Positions 10,459 through 21,924 of a stretch of 64,000 nt of DNA are shown here, in pieces. The notes below the pieces were generated by a model that had not been told where the DNA came from, searched no databases, and saw nothing but the letters and a program-made list of their open reading frames with translations. Location: NCBI GenBank assembly GCA_947561395.2, contig OX387186.1:48255220-48319219 (forward strand), given 5' to 3'. How positions within the stretch are numbered: position 1 is the stretch's first letter; each line of letters opens with the position of its first letter. Source of the DNA: Buxus sempervirens. Lineage: Eukaryota; Streptophyta; Magnoliopsida; Buxales; Buxaceae. The position numbers were made by a program, and so were the translations under genes.

Positions 10459-11875
10459 TCGTACGAGTGCATCGAACGAGGATCCACACCTACCATCAAA
10501 GACCTCCTGCTCATCTCTTCCATCTCCTTCACCTTCCTCCTCATCTCACTCTCACCCTCCATCACCCTCTTTACGCCCGTCTCCACCTCCCCCGCCACCA
10601 CCAATTCAGCTTTCTCCATCCTGTAATCCAACCTCATCTCCACCGCCAACCCCAACTCCTTCACCATCTGGAACGCATTCGTTTGCTGCTCTGCATACAT
10701 GGGCCATGTTACAATCGGTACACCGAACCACAAGCTCTCCAAGATCGAATTCCATCCACAGTGAGACACGAACCCTCCGATCGCTTGATGAGCCAGGATC
10801 TCCACCTGTGGAGCCCAGTCGCAGATCACTCCCTTCCCAGACGTCCTTTCTAAGAACCCATTTGGCAACACCTCCTCCAGATTCGTATAACTCGTAGGCG
10901 TTCTTGTCCCCGGCGCCGGTGGCTGACGCAGTGACCACAAGAAGCGGTACCCACTCCGTTCGAGCCCAAGCGCTATCTCTCGCGCTTGAGCTGCACCAAA
11001 GCTACCCATGCTTCCAAAGCATAAGAAAACCACAGATGCCGGAGGCTGATTTTCCAGCCACTTGATGACTTTCTTATGGTGGGCTTGGTTCGGCGCTGAA
11101 TCTGGTCGGACGTTGAGGTCAATCACGGGTCCAATCGGGAAGAGACGTGGGATTTGATGATCGTCTACCAATGAGTTGACGGCGTGTGGTTCAACCTCGG
11201 CGAAGGTATTTACGATAATGCCATTGGTTTCCTTGATCGTCGGCCATGGTAGAGATACCACGAATACCGAATTGCCACTGCGTTCCTGTTCAATACTGCG
11301 CTAGGTAGCACGAGTGGAGGAACTGGGTTCGCAAAACACGGGATTATCAACTCGGTGTCCGAATCAGCGAAGTCGGTAGTAATCTGATCATCGAGGAGAG
11401 CAAGGTGGAGCATGAGACCAAGAAAAGCTGCACCAGACGTGAAAAAGAGATACGAAGGGATGCCCAGCTCCTTGGCTACATCGATCATCGTGGTGCAGAA
11501 TAAATCTAGGACTAACCCGGCGAGTCGAGGTGGGTTTGACTGGGTGGCTAAGAGGTTGACGATGGCGTCTTTGACATGGGGTTTGTGATTTTCTACGAAG
11601 ACAGATACATAGCTTTCTGGGTACTTGAGAAGCTCTGTGGAAGGTGGTTCCGCCGGAGGGACGTCGAGGAATCGGACACCGGCGACGGCGGAAGCGAGCG
11701 AATCGACGTAAGCGTCGACTGAGGGGGACGAGGGCAACTTCATGACGAGGACGGTGATGGAGAGCCTGTCATCTCGATCAATTAGACGCTTTGCGAACTC
11801 TATCGTTGATACGAGGTGGCCGATGCGCGGTACTGGGATGAACACGAGCTCTACTCTCTTCATCTTCCCACTCAT
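10459..11875 (-). pseudogene. UGT71-like glycosyltransferase, inactivated duplicate
   Basis: Near-identical copy of the intact UGT at 47294-48739. The natural start is MSGKMKRVELVFIP at 11875; an extra 15 codons upstream are open, but the block B gene begins at MSGK. The His motif PRIGHLVST, the Asp motif LVLDLFC, and the PSPG box WAPQVEIL...HCGWNS are all recognisable. Inactivating changes are a 1-bp deletion near 11237-11242 (after YLYHGRR), a 2-bp insertion near 10488 (CCACACCTACC against CCACCCACC), and loss of the last eight codons and stop through the LINE at 10458. The leader also lacks about 40 bp that in the intact copy contains the TATA box. Had it stayed intact it would use UDP-sugar to glycosylate a small molecule. 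Confidence 0.93.
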
Positions 11876-12251
11876 CTTCTGATCGTTAGAGGAAGCATTC
11901 CTAAACGGAGGCGGCTGCACAACTTTTCTAAAACTTATCGATACGTAATGTATATATAAAAATTTACATTTACCTCACTAACCTCCCTTACCTCGCTTAT
12001 AAAATCAACAAAAAGTAATTTGTCCATTTTTTTTCCTGTTAATGTTTATTTAAAGTTATAAAACTTTAAGTCTTTATACATGATTTTTAGTAGTTTATCC
12101 TTAGCTTTTAATAATAAAAAATCAAATTTTATTATAAAAAATCTCAAAATGTTAAACCTTTATACGGAAGCAACATGGACCAGACTTTTTTCTTCTTTTT
12201 TATGGGACATGGACCGGACACCAAAAGGTCCAAAACCAAAAGTAAGTGTCA
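11876..12251. other. UGT copy 5' flank, duplicated
   Basis: Matches 48740-49115. No gene. A minus-strand TATATATAC-like word at about 11947-11960 could serve as a TATA box. The sequence equivalent to 48788-48828 is deleted. Confidence 0.6.
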
Positions 12252-12260
12252 TTTTTTGAA

Positions 12261-12712
12261 GGGAAAATTAATTTTTAGTGGTACTTTATAAAAATATTTA
12301 AGATTCAGTCAGCAAAGTTTGCACTTTTATGTTTCAAAGCACCTTTATCAAAATATTTAATATTCAGTGGTATTTTAATGTTACAATCTCTTTCCTTCTA
12401 ATAATGCCCTTACATCACTCATACAAATGACTTGTACAAGTCAGTCACTTAAGGTACAAGTCATTTTATTGACTTGTACAAGCCAATTTATTGACTGTAC
12501 AAGTCTAAAATGGCTTGTACAAGTCAATTCATTGCTTGTACAAGTCCTGGGAGAGAGTCGTATAAGAGTATTTTTGGAAGAATTTATTCATAATAGTGAA
12601 TACCACTAAAAGTTAAATATTTTGATAAAGGTTCTTTGAAACATAAAAATGTAAACTTTGCTGACTGAATCTTAAATACTTTGATAAAGTACCACTAAAA
12701 ATTAATTTTCTC
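12261..12712. mobile_element. Mutator-type fold-back MITE with palindrome array
   Basis: 452 bp flanked by an exact 9-bp duplication TTTTTTGAA (12252-12260 and 12713-12721). Inverted termini GGGAAAATTAATTTTTAGTG and the complement of the right end agree for over 60 bp. The central part (about 12425-12548) holds several copies of the GACTTGTACAAGTC palindrome or half of it. The paralogous site near 49100-49115 lacks the element. No transposase. Confidence 0.9.
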
Positions 12713-12918
12713 TTTTTTGAACTTTAAAAACTTCATAAAGGGGCGCCTACGGCCATATGGAAGGGTGCATACAGAACCTAAAAAGACAAAGACACAGGTC
12801 ATCACATGATGAGCTCAACTTTGTTTCATTCAAAAGTGAGCCTATCCCTTCGCCCGATGTTTAATGGGGTACGAATTAAGACACTTCCTGCGTTCCCACC
12901 GAAAAAAACAATAAAAAA

Positions 12919-13131
12919 GACACTTTCCATCCCATAGTAGGGCTGTAAATGGGTTGGATTTGGTCCGGATCCACCAAAATCTGAATCCAAATCCGATTAA
13001 AAAAAAAAGACACTTCCTATCCCATAGTAGGGCTGTAAATGGGTTGGATTTGGTCCGGATCCACCAAAATCTGAATCCAAATCCAATTAAATATCCGACG
13101 AATCTTTTATGAATGTTACTAAATCCAAATC

Positions 13132-13177
<46 letters not shown>

Positions 13178-13235
13178 ATTAAATATACTTATCTGGTTAA
13201 AAGTCCGAAAATCCGATTAAATTGGCTTTTTTTTT
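12919..13235. repeat. Tandemly doubled hAT-like terminus and AT tract
   Basis: A unit of about 89 bp beginning GACACTT(T/C)C is present twice (12919 and 13008). It contains TAGGGCTGTAAATGGGTTGG, a typical plant hAT MITE terminus, but no opposite terminus is seen. The single-copy counterpart is 55233-55385. It includes a pure (AT)20 run at 13135-13174. Confidence 0.75.
13135..13174. repeat. (AT)20 microsatellite
   Basis: Forty bases of perfect AT dinucleotide. The block B counterpart near 55314-55326 is a much shorter ATATATATATA run. Confidence 0.97.
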
Positions 13236-13762
13236 ATTGACAACCTAATACTTTCACATATAATATGTTAGCTTATTTACCTATACTTGCAATGATTAAC
13301 GTGCATTCCATGCTGTGAAATATAAGGCAAAACTCCAGCGGGAATTAATTCCTGCCATGGTTTGGGCACCTAAAATTTCGTGAATCGCTCCCCTGGAGGT
13401 ACGAAACAGGGGGCGAAACAAGGCATCCCAAGTTTCACTAGGGTGCCAGCAAATTTCGCTACGTTTTGTCGAGACCCCAGCAAAACGCTGGGGTCACTCA
13501 CTAGCGCACGCACCTAGCAGAAAGCTTTTTTGGTGCAAAACTTCCCCAAATTTCAATTTTTTTTAGGTTTTGATGAAATTTATTCCTCTTTTCTTTTCCA
13601 AATCAAGTTTAAACAAGGATTGAAGCTGAAAATAGGGATCTCTACCCACATTTGGTGTGATTTGGAGCTTTCAAGGGTTTCAAACAAAGGTAAATCATGT
13701 TTTTTTCTCATATTTATTTTTGTAATTAGCTTAGAATCATATGATTTTTGGATATGATATAT

Positions 13763-14397
13763 AACAACACCCGATCTATCAATGGGTGTTGTTACTTTTT
13801 TTTTCAAAAATTATAATTTTATAATTATTTTACAGGGAAATTCATTTAAAATTAGAAAAATAAATTAAATTCACATTAAATGCTCAAAAATCATGTAATA
13901 ATTACTATAATACTAGAATACCAATGTAATCAAAATGTTTTAGGATTTGAATTAAATTTGGTTATTTATTAAACTTTAAAATTAAGAAAATGTAAAAAAA
14001 TTTATTAAAATATGTAAAAAATTAGTAAAAATCATGGATTAACTATATATGAAGTGTGAACACCTGATCTATAGATGGGTGTACACACTTTTATTTTTTG
14101 TAAAAAATAAATAATTAATTTTTTATTTAACACGAAAATCATTAAGAAATAAAAAATTATTAAAATATGTAAAAACATTACTAAAAATCATGGATTAAAT
14201 ATATTTGAAGTTTGGAAACCTGACCTATAGATGGGTGTCCACACTTTTATTGTTTGTAAAAAATTAATAATTAGTTGTTTATTTAATACGAAAATCATTA
14301 AAAAAATTTATTAAAATATATAAAAAAAATTAGTAAAAATATGGATTAAATATATATGAAGTGTGGACACTCAATCTATAGATGGGTGTTCACACTT
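13763..14397. repeat. Four hairpin repeats in the hAT#1 intron
   Basis: Four spaced units: at 13763-13793 AACAACACCC/GGGTGTTGTT (10 bp perfect), and at about 14052-14090, 14208-14246 and 14359-14397 arms of type AAGTGTGAACACC / GGTGTACACACTT with 1-2 mismatches. All share a core like GATCTATAGAT. The spacers are AT-rich and also repeat (TTAATTGTTTATTTAA-like). The outer stem differs between unit 1 and the others on both arms. Confidence 0.85.
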
Positions 14398-14623
14398 TTA
14401 TTTTTTTTTTTAAAAATGAATAATTAATTGTTTATTTAATATAAAAATCATTAAAAAAATTAAAAAATTGTTTAAAAATTTTTTGGTATGTATTATCTAA
14501 ATAATATTCGTATTATTTTCTCACAATGTACCACTAGTTGATTATTTTCATAGTTATTTTATACTAGCGATGACTCTAAGTGACACTTTGTTTAATTGTT
14601 TGAATATTGCAATTGACAGGTAA

Positions 14624-15567
14624 CCTACTGTAGCGGCTACCGACTAGCAGGTGATGGCATTAGATCTGGTGGTGGTTGTGATGATGCTGAGGCGGGCGGG
14701 TGTAGAATAGATATAGTATGGAATCGTTGTACCCACTATGAGGAAGACAGAAATAAAATAGTATGTAATTACTGTCATCATGTAATCAAGGGGGGAGGTA
14801 TATCGACACTGAAGATGCACCTAGTGCATGGTTATAAGGATGTTGCAAATTGTCCCAGAGTACCACCTGAAGCGAAGAAGCAAATACGTAAGCATCTAGA
14901 GGGTGGTGCAAAAAGCAAAAAAAAGAAGCATGTGCAACAAGAGAATGTCAAACGAAGACTAGCAGAGTCTCCACGAGTACCCTCAGATGATGATGAGGAT
15001 ATTGTCTACCCTGGTGATATGGTCACAGAGGCTGAGAAGGCAGAGTATAGAGCACAGATCTGTGCATCCCTGCAATTAGAGTTTGATAGGAGAGAGAGGC
15101 GGTCCTTCTTGGGCTGGTATGGAGCACATAGCTGCAGATCTGAGATTGGATTCTATGAGGCGTTCTCATTCCACAAGAATGCCTGATTATCCTGTGGATC
15201 TTGATACACATAGATCATCAGATGTGAGGTAGAAGAGGCTTAAAGATGTTTAGAGTGGAGGGTCTGTTAGAAATAAGATGGGCAAGTTCATATCTCAATT
15301 CTTTATATTCAACCATATTCCTAAAAATGCAGTTGCCTCTTCTCATTTTAAGAGTATGGTTGACGTTATTCAGGAGTCTGGGGTTGGAGTCCTACCTCCT
15401 ACCCCGAAGGAGATCATGAGGGAGTATTTGGATGATGAAGAGAAGGAGATGTCGGAATTTATTCAATCTTTGCGTGCACACTGGGAGAGATTCAGGGTTA
15501 GTATTATGTGTGATGGTTGGACAGGCCCTATAAAGCTGTAAATCATCAACTTTGTGGTCTATTGTAG
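14624..15567 (+). pseudogene. hAT#1 transposase, N-terminal part (BED finger)
   Basis: Begins after a likely 3' splice site at about 14621. A BED-type zinc finger is readable: DIVWNRCTHYEEDRNKIVCN followed by YCHHVIKGG and HLVHG (pattern C-x2-C...H-x4-H). A basic linker and an acidic patch DDDED follow. Then come frame changes, and at about 15278-15530 a DUF659-like segment (GKFISQFFI, ESGVGVLPPTPKEI, RVSIMCDGWTGP) with the DGWT motif typical of the first catalytic Asp region. A stop follows GPIKL, and the frame is cut at 15567 by the solo LTR. Multiple stops show it is dead. Confidence 0.85.
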
Positions 15568-16022
15568 TGTAAAATACCGAATTTTTAATAAAATTTAAAA
15601 ATAAAAACTAATTTTAATGATTGTTAATTTATTTAATTAGTGGAAAAAAATTCAAGAAATGGAGAAAGGAAATTATTAAGGGTAAAATTTTAGAATTTAG
15701 ATATAATGAATTATTAAAAATTATAATATGGTTATTTGAATTTATTGGTTGGGTTGGGAGGTGTAGCGAGAAAGGGGTATTTTGGAGATTTTACTAAACT
15801 AGGTGAAGAAGGTTGTAAACTAAGTTAAGTGTGATTATGAAAATAATTTAGATAATTAATGTTAATATGTATTAAAGTTTATTATAAGTTAATGAGATGC
15901 TAAGGTAGGTAATTAGGTGGAGTGGCAATTAGTGAATCGTGTGTTATAGGGCTGAGTAGGTAGGAAGCTTGGTGGTCTGGCGAAGCAGTGGATCATGAGG
16001 TAGTTTAGGGCACCAACGGAGC

Positions 16023-16032
16023 TTATAAATAG
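16023..16032 (+). promoter_or_regulatory. Possible TATA box of the chromovirus-like LTR
   Basis: TTATAAATAG lies about 455 bp into the LTR in the sense orientation implied by its TGTAA...GGGGCGTTACA termini. Position and motif suit a U3 promoter; there is no further proof. Confidence 0.5.
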
Positions 16033-18350
16033 GTCGATGCTAGGTTGAAACAGTTTTTGGCTGAATGGAGATTGAAGAAGCTCATTGAAGTAGCGGTGAT
16101 CCAATTGGGGAAAAGGAGAGGAGTTAGAGTTCTAAGAGCAGAGTTCTCATTGCAGTTCAGAATAAAGAAATTCTGAGTTGGAGGAGAAGCTGAAATTTAA
16201 TGGAGAATTATGCGATCTAACTGCTGTGGAGTATTCGCTCAAGGTCAATTAGATCAGAAAGATCACAAGTAAGTGTCTCTGATCTTAATTTAGTGATTGG
16301 TAATGAGAGAAAAATTGGAAGGCAACTTAGATCAAATCAGATATGATTTTATTGGATGAAACAGTTGCCGATCGGAGAGGAGTCGTGAGTTTCTGAGCTG
16401 TAGAAATTGGAGGACTCTAGATTTCGTTTGTTCCTGATCATCTCTGTGAGTAGCAATGATTTTAAGTTTTGCCGATGCATTTGATAGATTCTTCAGAACT
16501 CATTGTTTTAAAATTTGATTGATCAGCCGTAAGCTTGAGCCAGTTAATCTCCGAGTTTTGTAACATGAAATCTGATCTATTTTAGGATGGACACCTTTGT
16601 TTAAGTTTTTAGAAGATGGAGGAACATTATTAAATTGTTATTACATTAGAATTCCAGTCCAGCCATGTTGGAAATTGGATCTGCAGCAAGTCAACCATAA
16701 ACTATATCTGGCACCAATCCAGTGCTAACCTTATCGGGTTGGCGCTAGTTCACAATTAGGTCTAGCGCCAACCTGTAGAGGTTAGTGCCAGTCATGAAAT
16801 TTCAGTTAAACGTGGCTGTTGTATCAGAGGAAATCTTCTAATGATTAAATGCCAAAAACCATCTCTAAGAGTTTAAATGCATGGTTAGCATTAGGTTAAT
16901 GAGGTTAGGAGTTAAAGATTTTGCTCAAGTAAATTGTGGAAGAATTAAATTAAATCAATTAGTGAATCTGGAAGTTGGCGCCCAGCCCTCCTTTCTTCCT
17001 AGCCTAATGTGGCTAGTTCAGCAGAAATTAATTTATATTGACAAATTTACTAAACCATATTTAAAGAGTATTAACTAGATGTTAACACTAGATTAAAGTG
17101 ATTAGGAGCCAAAGAATTTACATAATTAAATTCTGGTAGGATTAGTTTGAATTACTGTTTGAAACATGAAATCTGGAGATTAGTGCCACTCTTTTTCTTA
17201 CTAGCCATGTGCGACTAAACTAACACAATCTATAATATATTGTTTAAAATGTGTAAAGCAAATTCTAAAAGTCTCCATAGTAGTTGGCATCCGATTTATT
17301 TGACTGGGAAACAAGAAGCTCCTACACCTAAAATTGGAAGAGTCAATGGTAAGTTGGAGGGTGCTGTAGAAAACAACAACTGTAGGTGGTGGGCCTGTTT
17401 TGCATTGAAGTCAAATTTCAGTGTTTAGAAGTCTAAAAACTATCCTATGAGTCTTAAATAGAGGACAGCAAGGTTTAGTAGGGATCCTAGTTGAGAAATT
17501 CATACCACCATAAATTGAAAGAGTCAAAAAAATGTCAATTTAAGAATTGATTGTGGAAATTAGCAATTACAAAAGGTCTTGGGCGGCAATTTGTCTAAGA
17601 GTGAAATTTCTGAGATATTGATTTTTAAACCACCTTTATATGATTCAATTAAGTGTCAGAAAAGTTCTACAGTAGTTTTAAATGCTGGTAGGCATTGGTT
17701 AAAAATTTGTGGAAGCCTAGACCTTTTTCTCTCACTTATGTTTTCACCAAGGTTTTCCTACTATTTTCATCAAGTACTTTATGTTTAGATATTCTGAACT
17801 ACTGGTATGAACTAGATTTTAATTGAGTTGGTCTATCTCTTCAAGTAGTTGGATTTGGTTGGTCTAAATGTTAATTTAAGTGGAATTAATGTGTTAGTTT
17901 CTGCTGTACATCAAATTATGGTTGCTGTTTTGAATTATTTCCAAAATAAGTATGCATGATTTCTGAACTCAGAATTTTGTATATTTTCTTAGCGCCAAAG
18001 TTACTTTATTTCTCATATTGAAATGATTTTGCATGTCAAAAATGATATTTGAGCAAGTTACTGGAATGTTGAATTATTACTGGAAAATTTATTGATATTG
18101 CATGCGGAAACTCCATGAGGGAGAAATTTTGGTCCAAAGTAACCCATGTTGAGCAGTACCTATGTATGATTTGTTACCACGTCTAAGTGGGGTTTTATGC
18201 TATTTTATCGGTTAAAGTTTAAATGAGGAAATTGAGGTTTGTTACTGATTTAGCTTGTCCTGGATCCAAAGTCTAAGCTTAGTAATGTGATGTATATGTT
18301 TTATTGGTATAATGGCATGGCCATGGAGTGTTGCCACAACCGGTGTAGAG

Positions 18351-18474
18351 CAGCCAGAAACCCTGAGTAGGCCTGGTTGTCAATGCCGATACTCGGAGTA
18401 GGCCGGCATTGGATGACGAAACCGTGAGTATGCCGTCATTTCAGAGTGTCCGAAACCTTGAGTAGGTCGGAACT
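18351..18474. repeat. Constant-loop hairpin cluster 2 (4 hairpins)
   Basis: Stems CAGCCAG/CTGGTTG, CAATGCCG/CGGCATTG, ATGACG/CGTCAT and AGTGTCCG/CGGAACT. Loops AAACCCTGAGTAGGC, ATACTCGGAGTAGGC, AAACCGTGAGTATGC and AAACCTTGAGTAGGT. Order and spacing are the same as in cluster 1a. Confidence 0.9.
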
Positions 18475-19001
18475 GTGTATATGGAGGTGTGGATGTCGCT
18501 CTGGCATGTTGATTAATCAATCTAAACAACTACATGACATTTACCAATGTTGGGTTTTGACTTTACTAGTCACGAGATGTTTTATCCGCTGGTTTGTTGG
18601 TATTATGGTTCATTAGCTATATCGTTTTGTCTGATGAATTACTGTGAGCTTAGTCGGATTAATCGTGTTATTTCCATCGCTACTTGCGTATTATTCGATC
18701 CATGTTTTACAACTATGAAAAATGTATTTATGCATGCATGTGCTGCTCACTGGGATATTTGTATCATATCCCGTTTGTTTTTGTTTTGCTTTCAGCTGCT
18801 TCTGGAGAGGACGATAACTTGCCGGTAGTTACTTGGTCATGTGAGTTTATTTCAATTTGGGATTATTTTAGCGCACTCTGTTATCTAATTATTGTTATAA
18901 TCATGTTTTTCCTTCACTCTGATATTGCAATCCTGTGTTACATATTAACCTCTGGAGATGAGTTATGGTTTTTCTACGTAACTCGGATCCGGGGCGTTAC
19001 A

Positions 19002-19424
19002 TGTAGAGGCAAGGCCGTATTTCTAAAGTATGTAGAGGCCTCAGATAAAATAAAGGATGCAGATTACATCTATGGCTTATTATAGGGGTGATCAAAGAGG
19101 TTGGGTGCAGCTTGTTGTGCAGATTGGTACAGACAATGGGAGTGCCTTCAAGAAAGCTAGTTTGATAATACAAGAAAGTTACCCCATATACTAGACCCCT
19201 TGTGCTGCACATTATATAGACTTGATGTTAGAGGCCATTGGAAAGAGAAAGAAGGTGGTGAAGACTCTATGAGATGCACGTACCTTGACTACTTTTATTT
19301 ACAATCATAATTATGTGCTAGCGAAGATGAGAGCAGTATGTCACGAAGACATAGTCAAGCCATGGATCATTAGATTTGGTACAAATTATATTGCTTTGGA
19401 TAGCATCTTGTAGCACAAGCAAGG
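19002..19424 (+). pseudogene. hAT#1 transposase, catalytic-core fragment
   Basis: Reads GKAVFLKYVEASDKIKDADY, then after a stop QIGTDNGSAFKKAS (the TDN motif of the second catalytic Asp region), CAAHYIDLMLEAIGK, a further stop, and NHNYVLAKMRAV. This is the order seen in hAT transposases of the DUF659 type. At least four in-frame stops. Cut at 19424 by the 12-kb retroelement and continued at 31589. Confidence 0.85.
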
Positions 19425-21923
19425 TGAGCGCACCCCGTTTTTCGGTTTCGGGCCGCACGACGAGGTGCATGCAAAGAGTGATGCTCACCTCGGGACTGTT
19501 TTGGAGTCGCCACTGCCTGAGAGGTGCAGGCAGACACAAAAGGAACACCTATTCGGGCCTAATTATTCTAGTCTGCGGCTTATTAGAGTTCTGAGTAAGT
19601 TCTCGGTTACGTCTAGGGAAGCCCGAAGACACCCTAGCCCGCCCCGTCGATTGACAGGTCCCGTGGGTCTCCTTGGTCTTGAGTCAACTTAATTCACACC
19701 AAATTCCTAAGCCAGCATGCACACTTATTTGGTCTGGTGGGGACCGTTGATGGTGTGGGTCCCCTTTTTATTTGATTTTATCTTTTTATTAAGTTAGTGA
19801 AGTGGGTTTGGTAGGGGCCCCGTTGGAAGGCCCATTGGGATCCAAATTGGGCTTAAGTCAAGCCCAAGGCTCAATTCGGGTTATTGGGTAACCCTTATTG
19901 GATTATGGCTATTTGGTTTAAGGGTTTATTGCATATTCACAAAGTTAGTGGGCTGAAGTTTTTTAGGGCCCATTGGGCTTGGATTTGGCCCAAGGGCAGT
20001 TAATCATGTGGCCTTGGGTCCATTTATTAAAATGGGCCTTGGTTGGGCCAGACGGGATATGGGCCCCATTGGAAGGCCCACGAAACCTTGGTGGGCCCAC
20101 TTAAGCCCACAGTCTCAAAATGGGCTTGGAATTATCCAAGAAGCCCAATTGGTCGGGTCAAGTTTAAATGGGTCGGATTGGGTCCAACCGGGTCCGAAAA
20201 ATTAATTTTTTAAGTTGTTTACAGTCTTGACCGTATTTCATTTACGGTCCGGGCTGAACCGTAATTTTAATACGGTTGAGGTCGGACCGTAGGTTAACTA
20301 CGGGCAGGCCTGGACCGCTCTGAGTATACGGGCGAGGCTTATTCTGCACTTTTGTTGCCGATTCTGCTTGGGATCAATCCCGTAGCCTTCTTAGGAGCTT
20401 TCTGCAATTGAGGTTGAAGTTTCCAGCTTCTCCAGATTCTGTGCTTACTTCATTTGCTTCAAAATGTCATTTTTCTTCTTCCTTTTGTCCCCTTTTTTTT
20501 TATTTGGAAAACCACACCTTCCTATAGTGATTCATGATTAATCTTAAGGGAAGGAAAGGGAAAATTACAGGGGATGGTTCATGGAGGATGGATTCTTCTT
20601 GTCCTTCCAAATGGATCCATTGAATGGATCTTATAACATTTTCATTCTTTCTCTTTGGATTTCCTCTTTCTCTTTTTATATGGACATTAAAACTTGTATA
20701 GAGGAATCTTATCAACAACAAACAAAAGGGTTAGTAGACAATGTAATAAAGCAACAGAAATTTAATACTCTTTAAATAAAGAAGTTTATGTATGTATTGA
20801 AATGAAATTTAAAAGAAAACATTACCACACTCTTATCTCTTTGTTTGGATGATATTGAGGTCCTCCGAGAATTCCGGCAGCGCTTCCGCGTCCCCTTGAA
20901 TTCTTGAACTTAGTTTTGGCAAAGGTTCTGATGGGTTGATTATGCTTACAAGATGAAAGAGGAGGTTGGGCAGCACTCCAGGGGCAAAATGGGTATTTTT
21001 GGGTTAGGTATTGGGGTGGCAAGGTTTGGGCAGAGTTTGGACGTGGAAACGTCGAGGAAGGAGAGGGGGGACGGCCAAGGAGAAGGCTTGTTCAAATGAG
21101 GGGGGTGGCCTCTCTATTTATAGGCAAAATTTTCGTGCCCGTATTTGAACTACGGGCATGCCTTGCCCGTACTTCAAGTACGGGCATGCCTTGCCCGTAA
21201 TTCAAATACGAGCGAAAAACGAATATTTGCAATTATCGCAGATTCTTCCGTACGGGACGCGTGTCCCGCCACGCGTCCCCTTCTAGAAGCTTGCCCGTAT
21301 TTGAAATATGGGCATGCCTCGCCCTTACTTCAAATACGGTCCAGCACGTTTTTAAAATGCTGGATTTCAAATGCTTTATTAAATTTGACTTATTTAAAGA
21401 TTTTTATCCGATTTTTTGATTATTTTATTATAAAAACGAGATTCTCTTATTAAAATATTATTAAAAAATAAAGATATTTTTATTAAATGATTATTTTATT
21501 TATTTAATTCATTTATTCTGCTTTTTGCTGCTATTTTGCCACATGGGCAGCTTTCTTTGAAACTTCAACTGCTCATAACTCTTCCGTCCGATGTCCGATT
21601 TCAGCAAATTTGGTGTCGTTGGAATTAGCTCGGAACACACTATCCACTGGGATCAAATTGGGCAGTTGAATTGGGGTCGAGCAAAAAGTCAACTTTCGCT
21701 CCCCCAAAAGTTTGACAGGCTCATAACTTCCTCATCCGGACTCCGATTCTGGCAAACTCAGTTGCGTTGGAACCATGTCGAAATGCTCTTTTTAATGAGA
21801 GGAAGTTTGATGGCCAATTCTCTTTGGATTAAAAAGTCAATTTTCAGGCCCCTAAGGGTTTGACTTTTTAATTGAAATTTTTATTTTCTGCATTTTTGGG
21901 GGTGCAAAAATCAGGTGCTAACA
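19425..21923 (-). repeat. 3' LTR of the gag-only element
   Basis: 2499 bp. In its own sense it starts TGTTAGCACCTGATTTTTGC and ends GGTGCGCTCA. Contains two arrays of short inverted repeats (20228-20340 and 21139-21345) and a minus-strand TATA word at about 21116-21124. Confidence 0.93.
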
Positions 21924-21924
21924 G

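Larger units (their letters stand above)
2461..13235. repeat. Segmental duplication, block A
   Basis: This block is paralogous to 43563-55385. Matching stretches in the same order are 2461-2600 with 43563-43720, 3480-4083 with 43740-46940 (minus the solo LTR), 7463-8264 with 46945-47250, 10459-12250 (UGT copy) with 47324-49110, and 12713-13235 with 49120-49288 plus 55233-55385. Every interruption of this colinearity is a mobile element, and the other block supplies the pre-insertion sequence. The UGT parts are nearly identical between blocks. Confidence 0.9.
15568..19001 (+). mobile_element. Solo LTR, chromovirus-like (element 2)
   Basis: 3434 bp, TGTAAAATACCG to GGGGCGTTACA, flanked by TGTAG at 15563-15567 and 19002-19006. 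Same family as 4084-7462. Removing it and one TGTAG joins hAT#1 as VYC-RGKAVFLKYVEA, the expected transposase sequence. It contains a perfect 12-bp hairpin GGTTGGCGCTAG/CTAGCGCCAACC (16737-16773) and one constant-loop hairpin cluster (18351-18474). Confidence 0.93.

Noticed and set aside
21145..21453. Open frame of about 100 codons present in both LTRs of the gag-only element
   Set aside because: Most of it is the hairpin array plus AT-rich LTR sequence; no domain, no codon bias, and the solo relative does not keep it.
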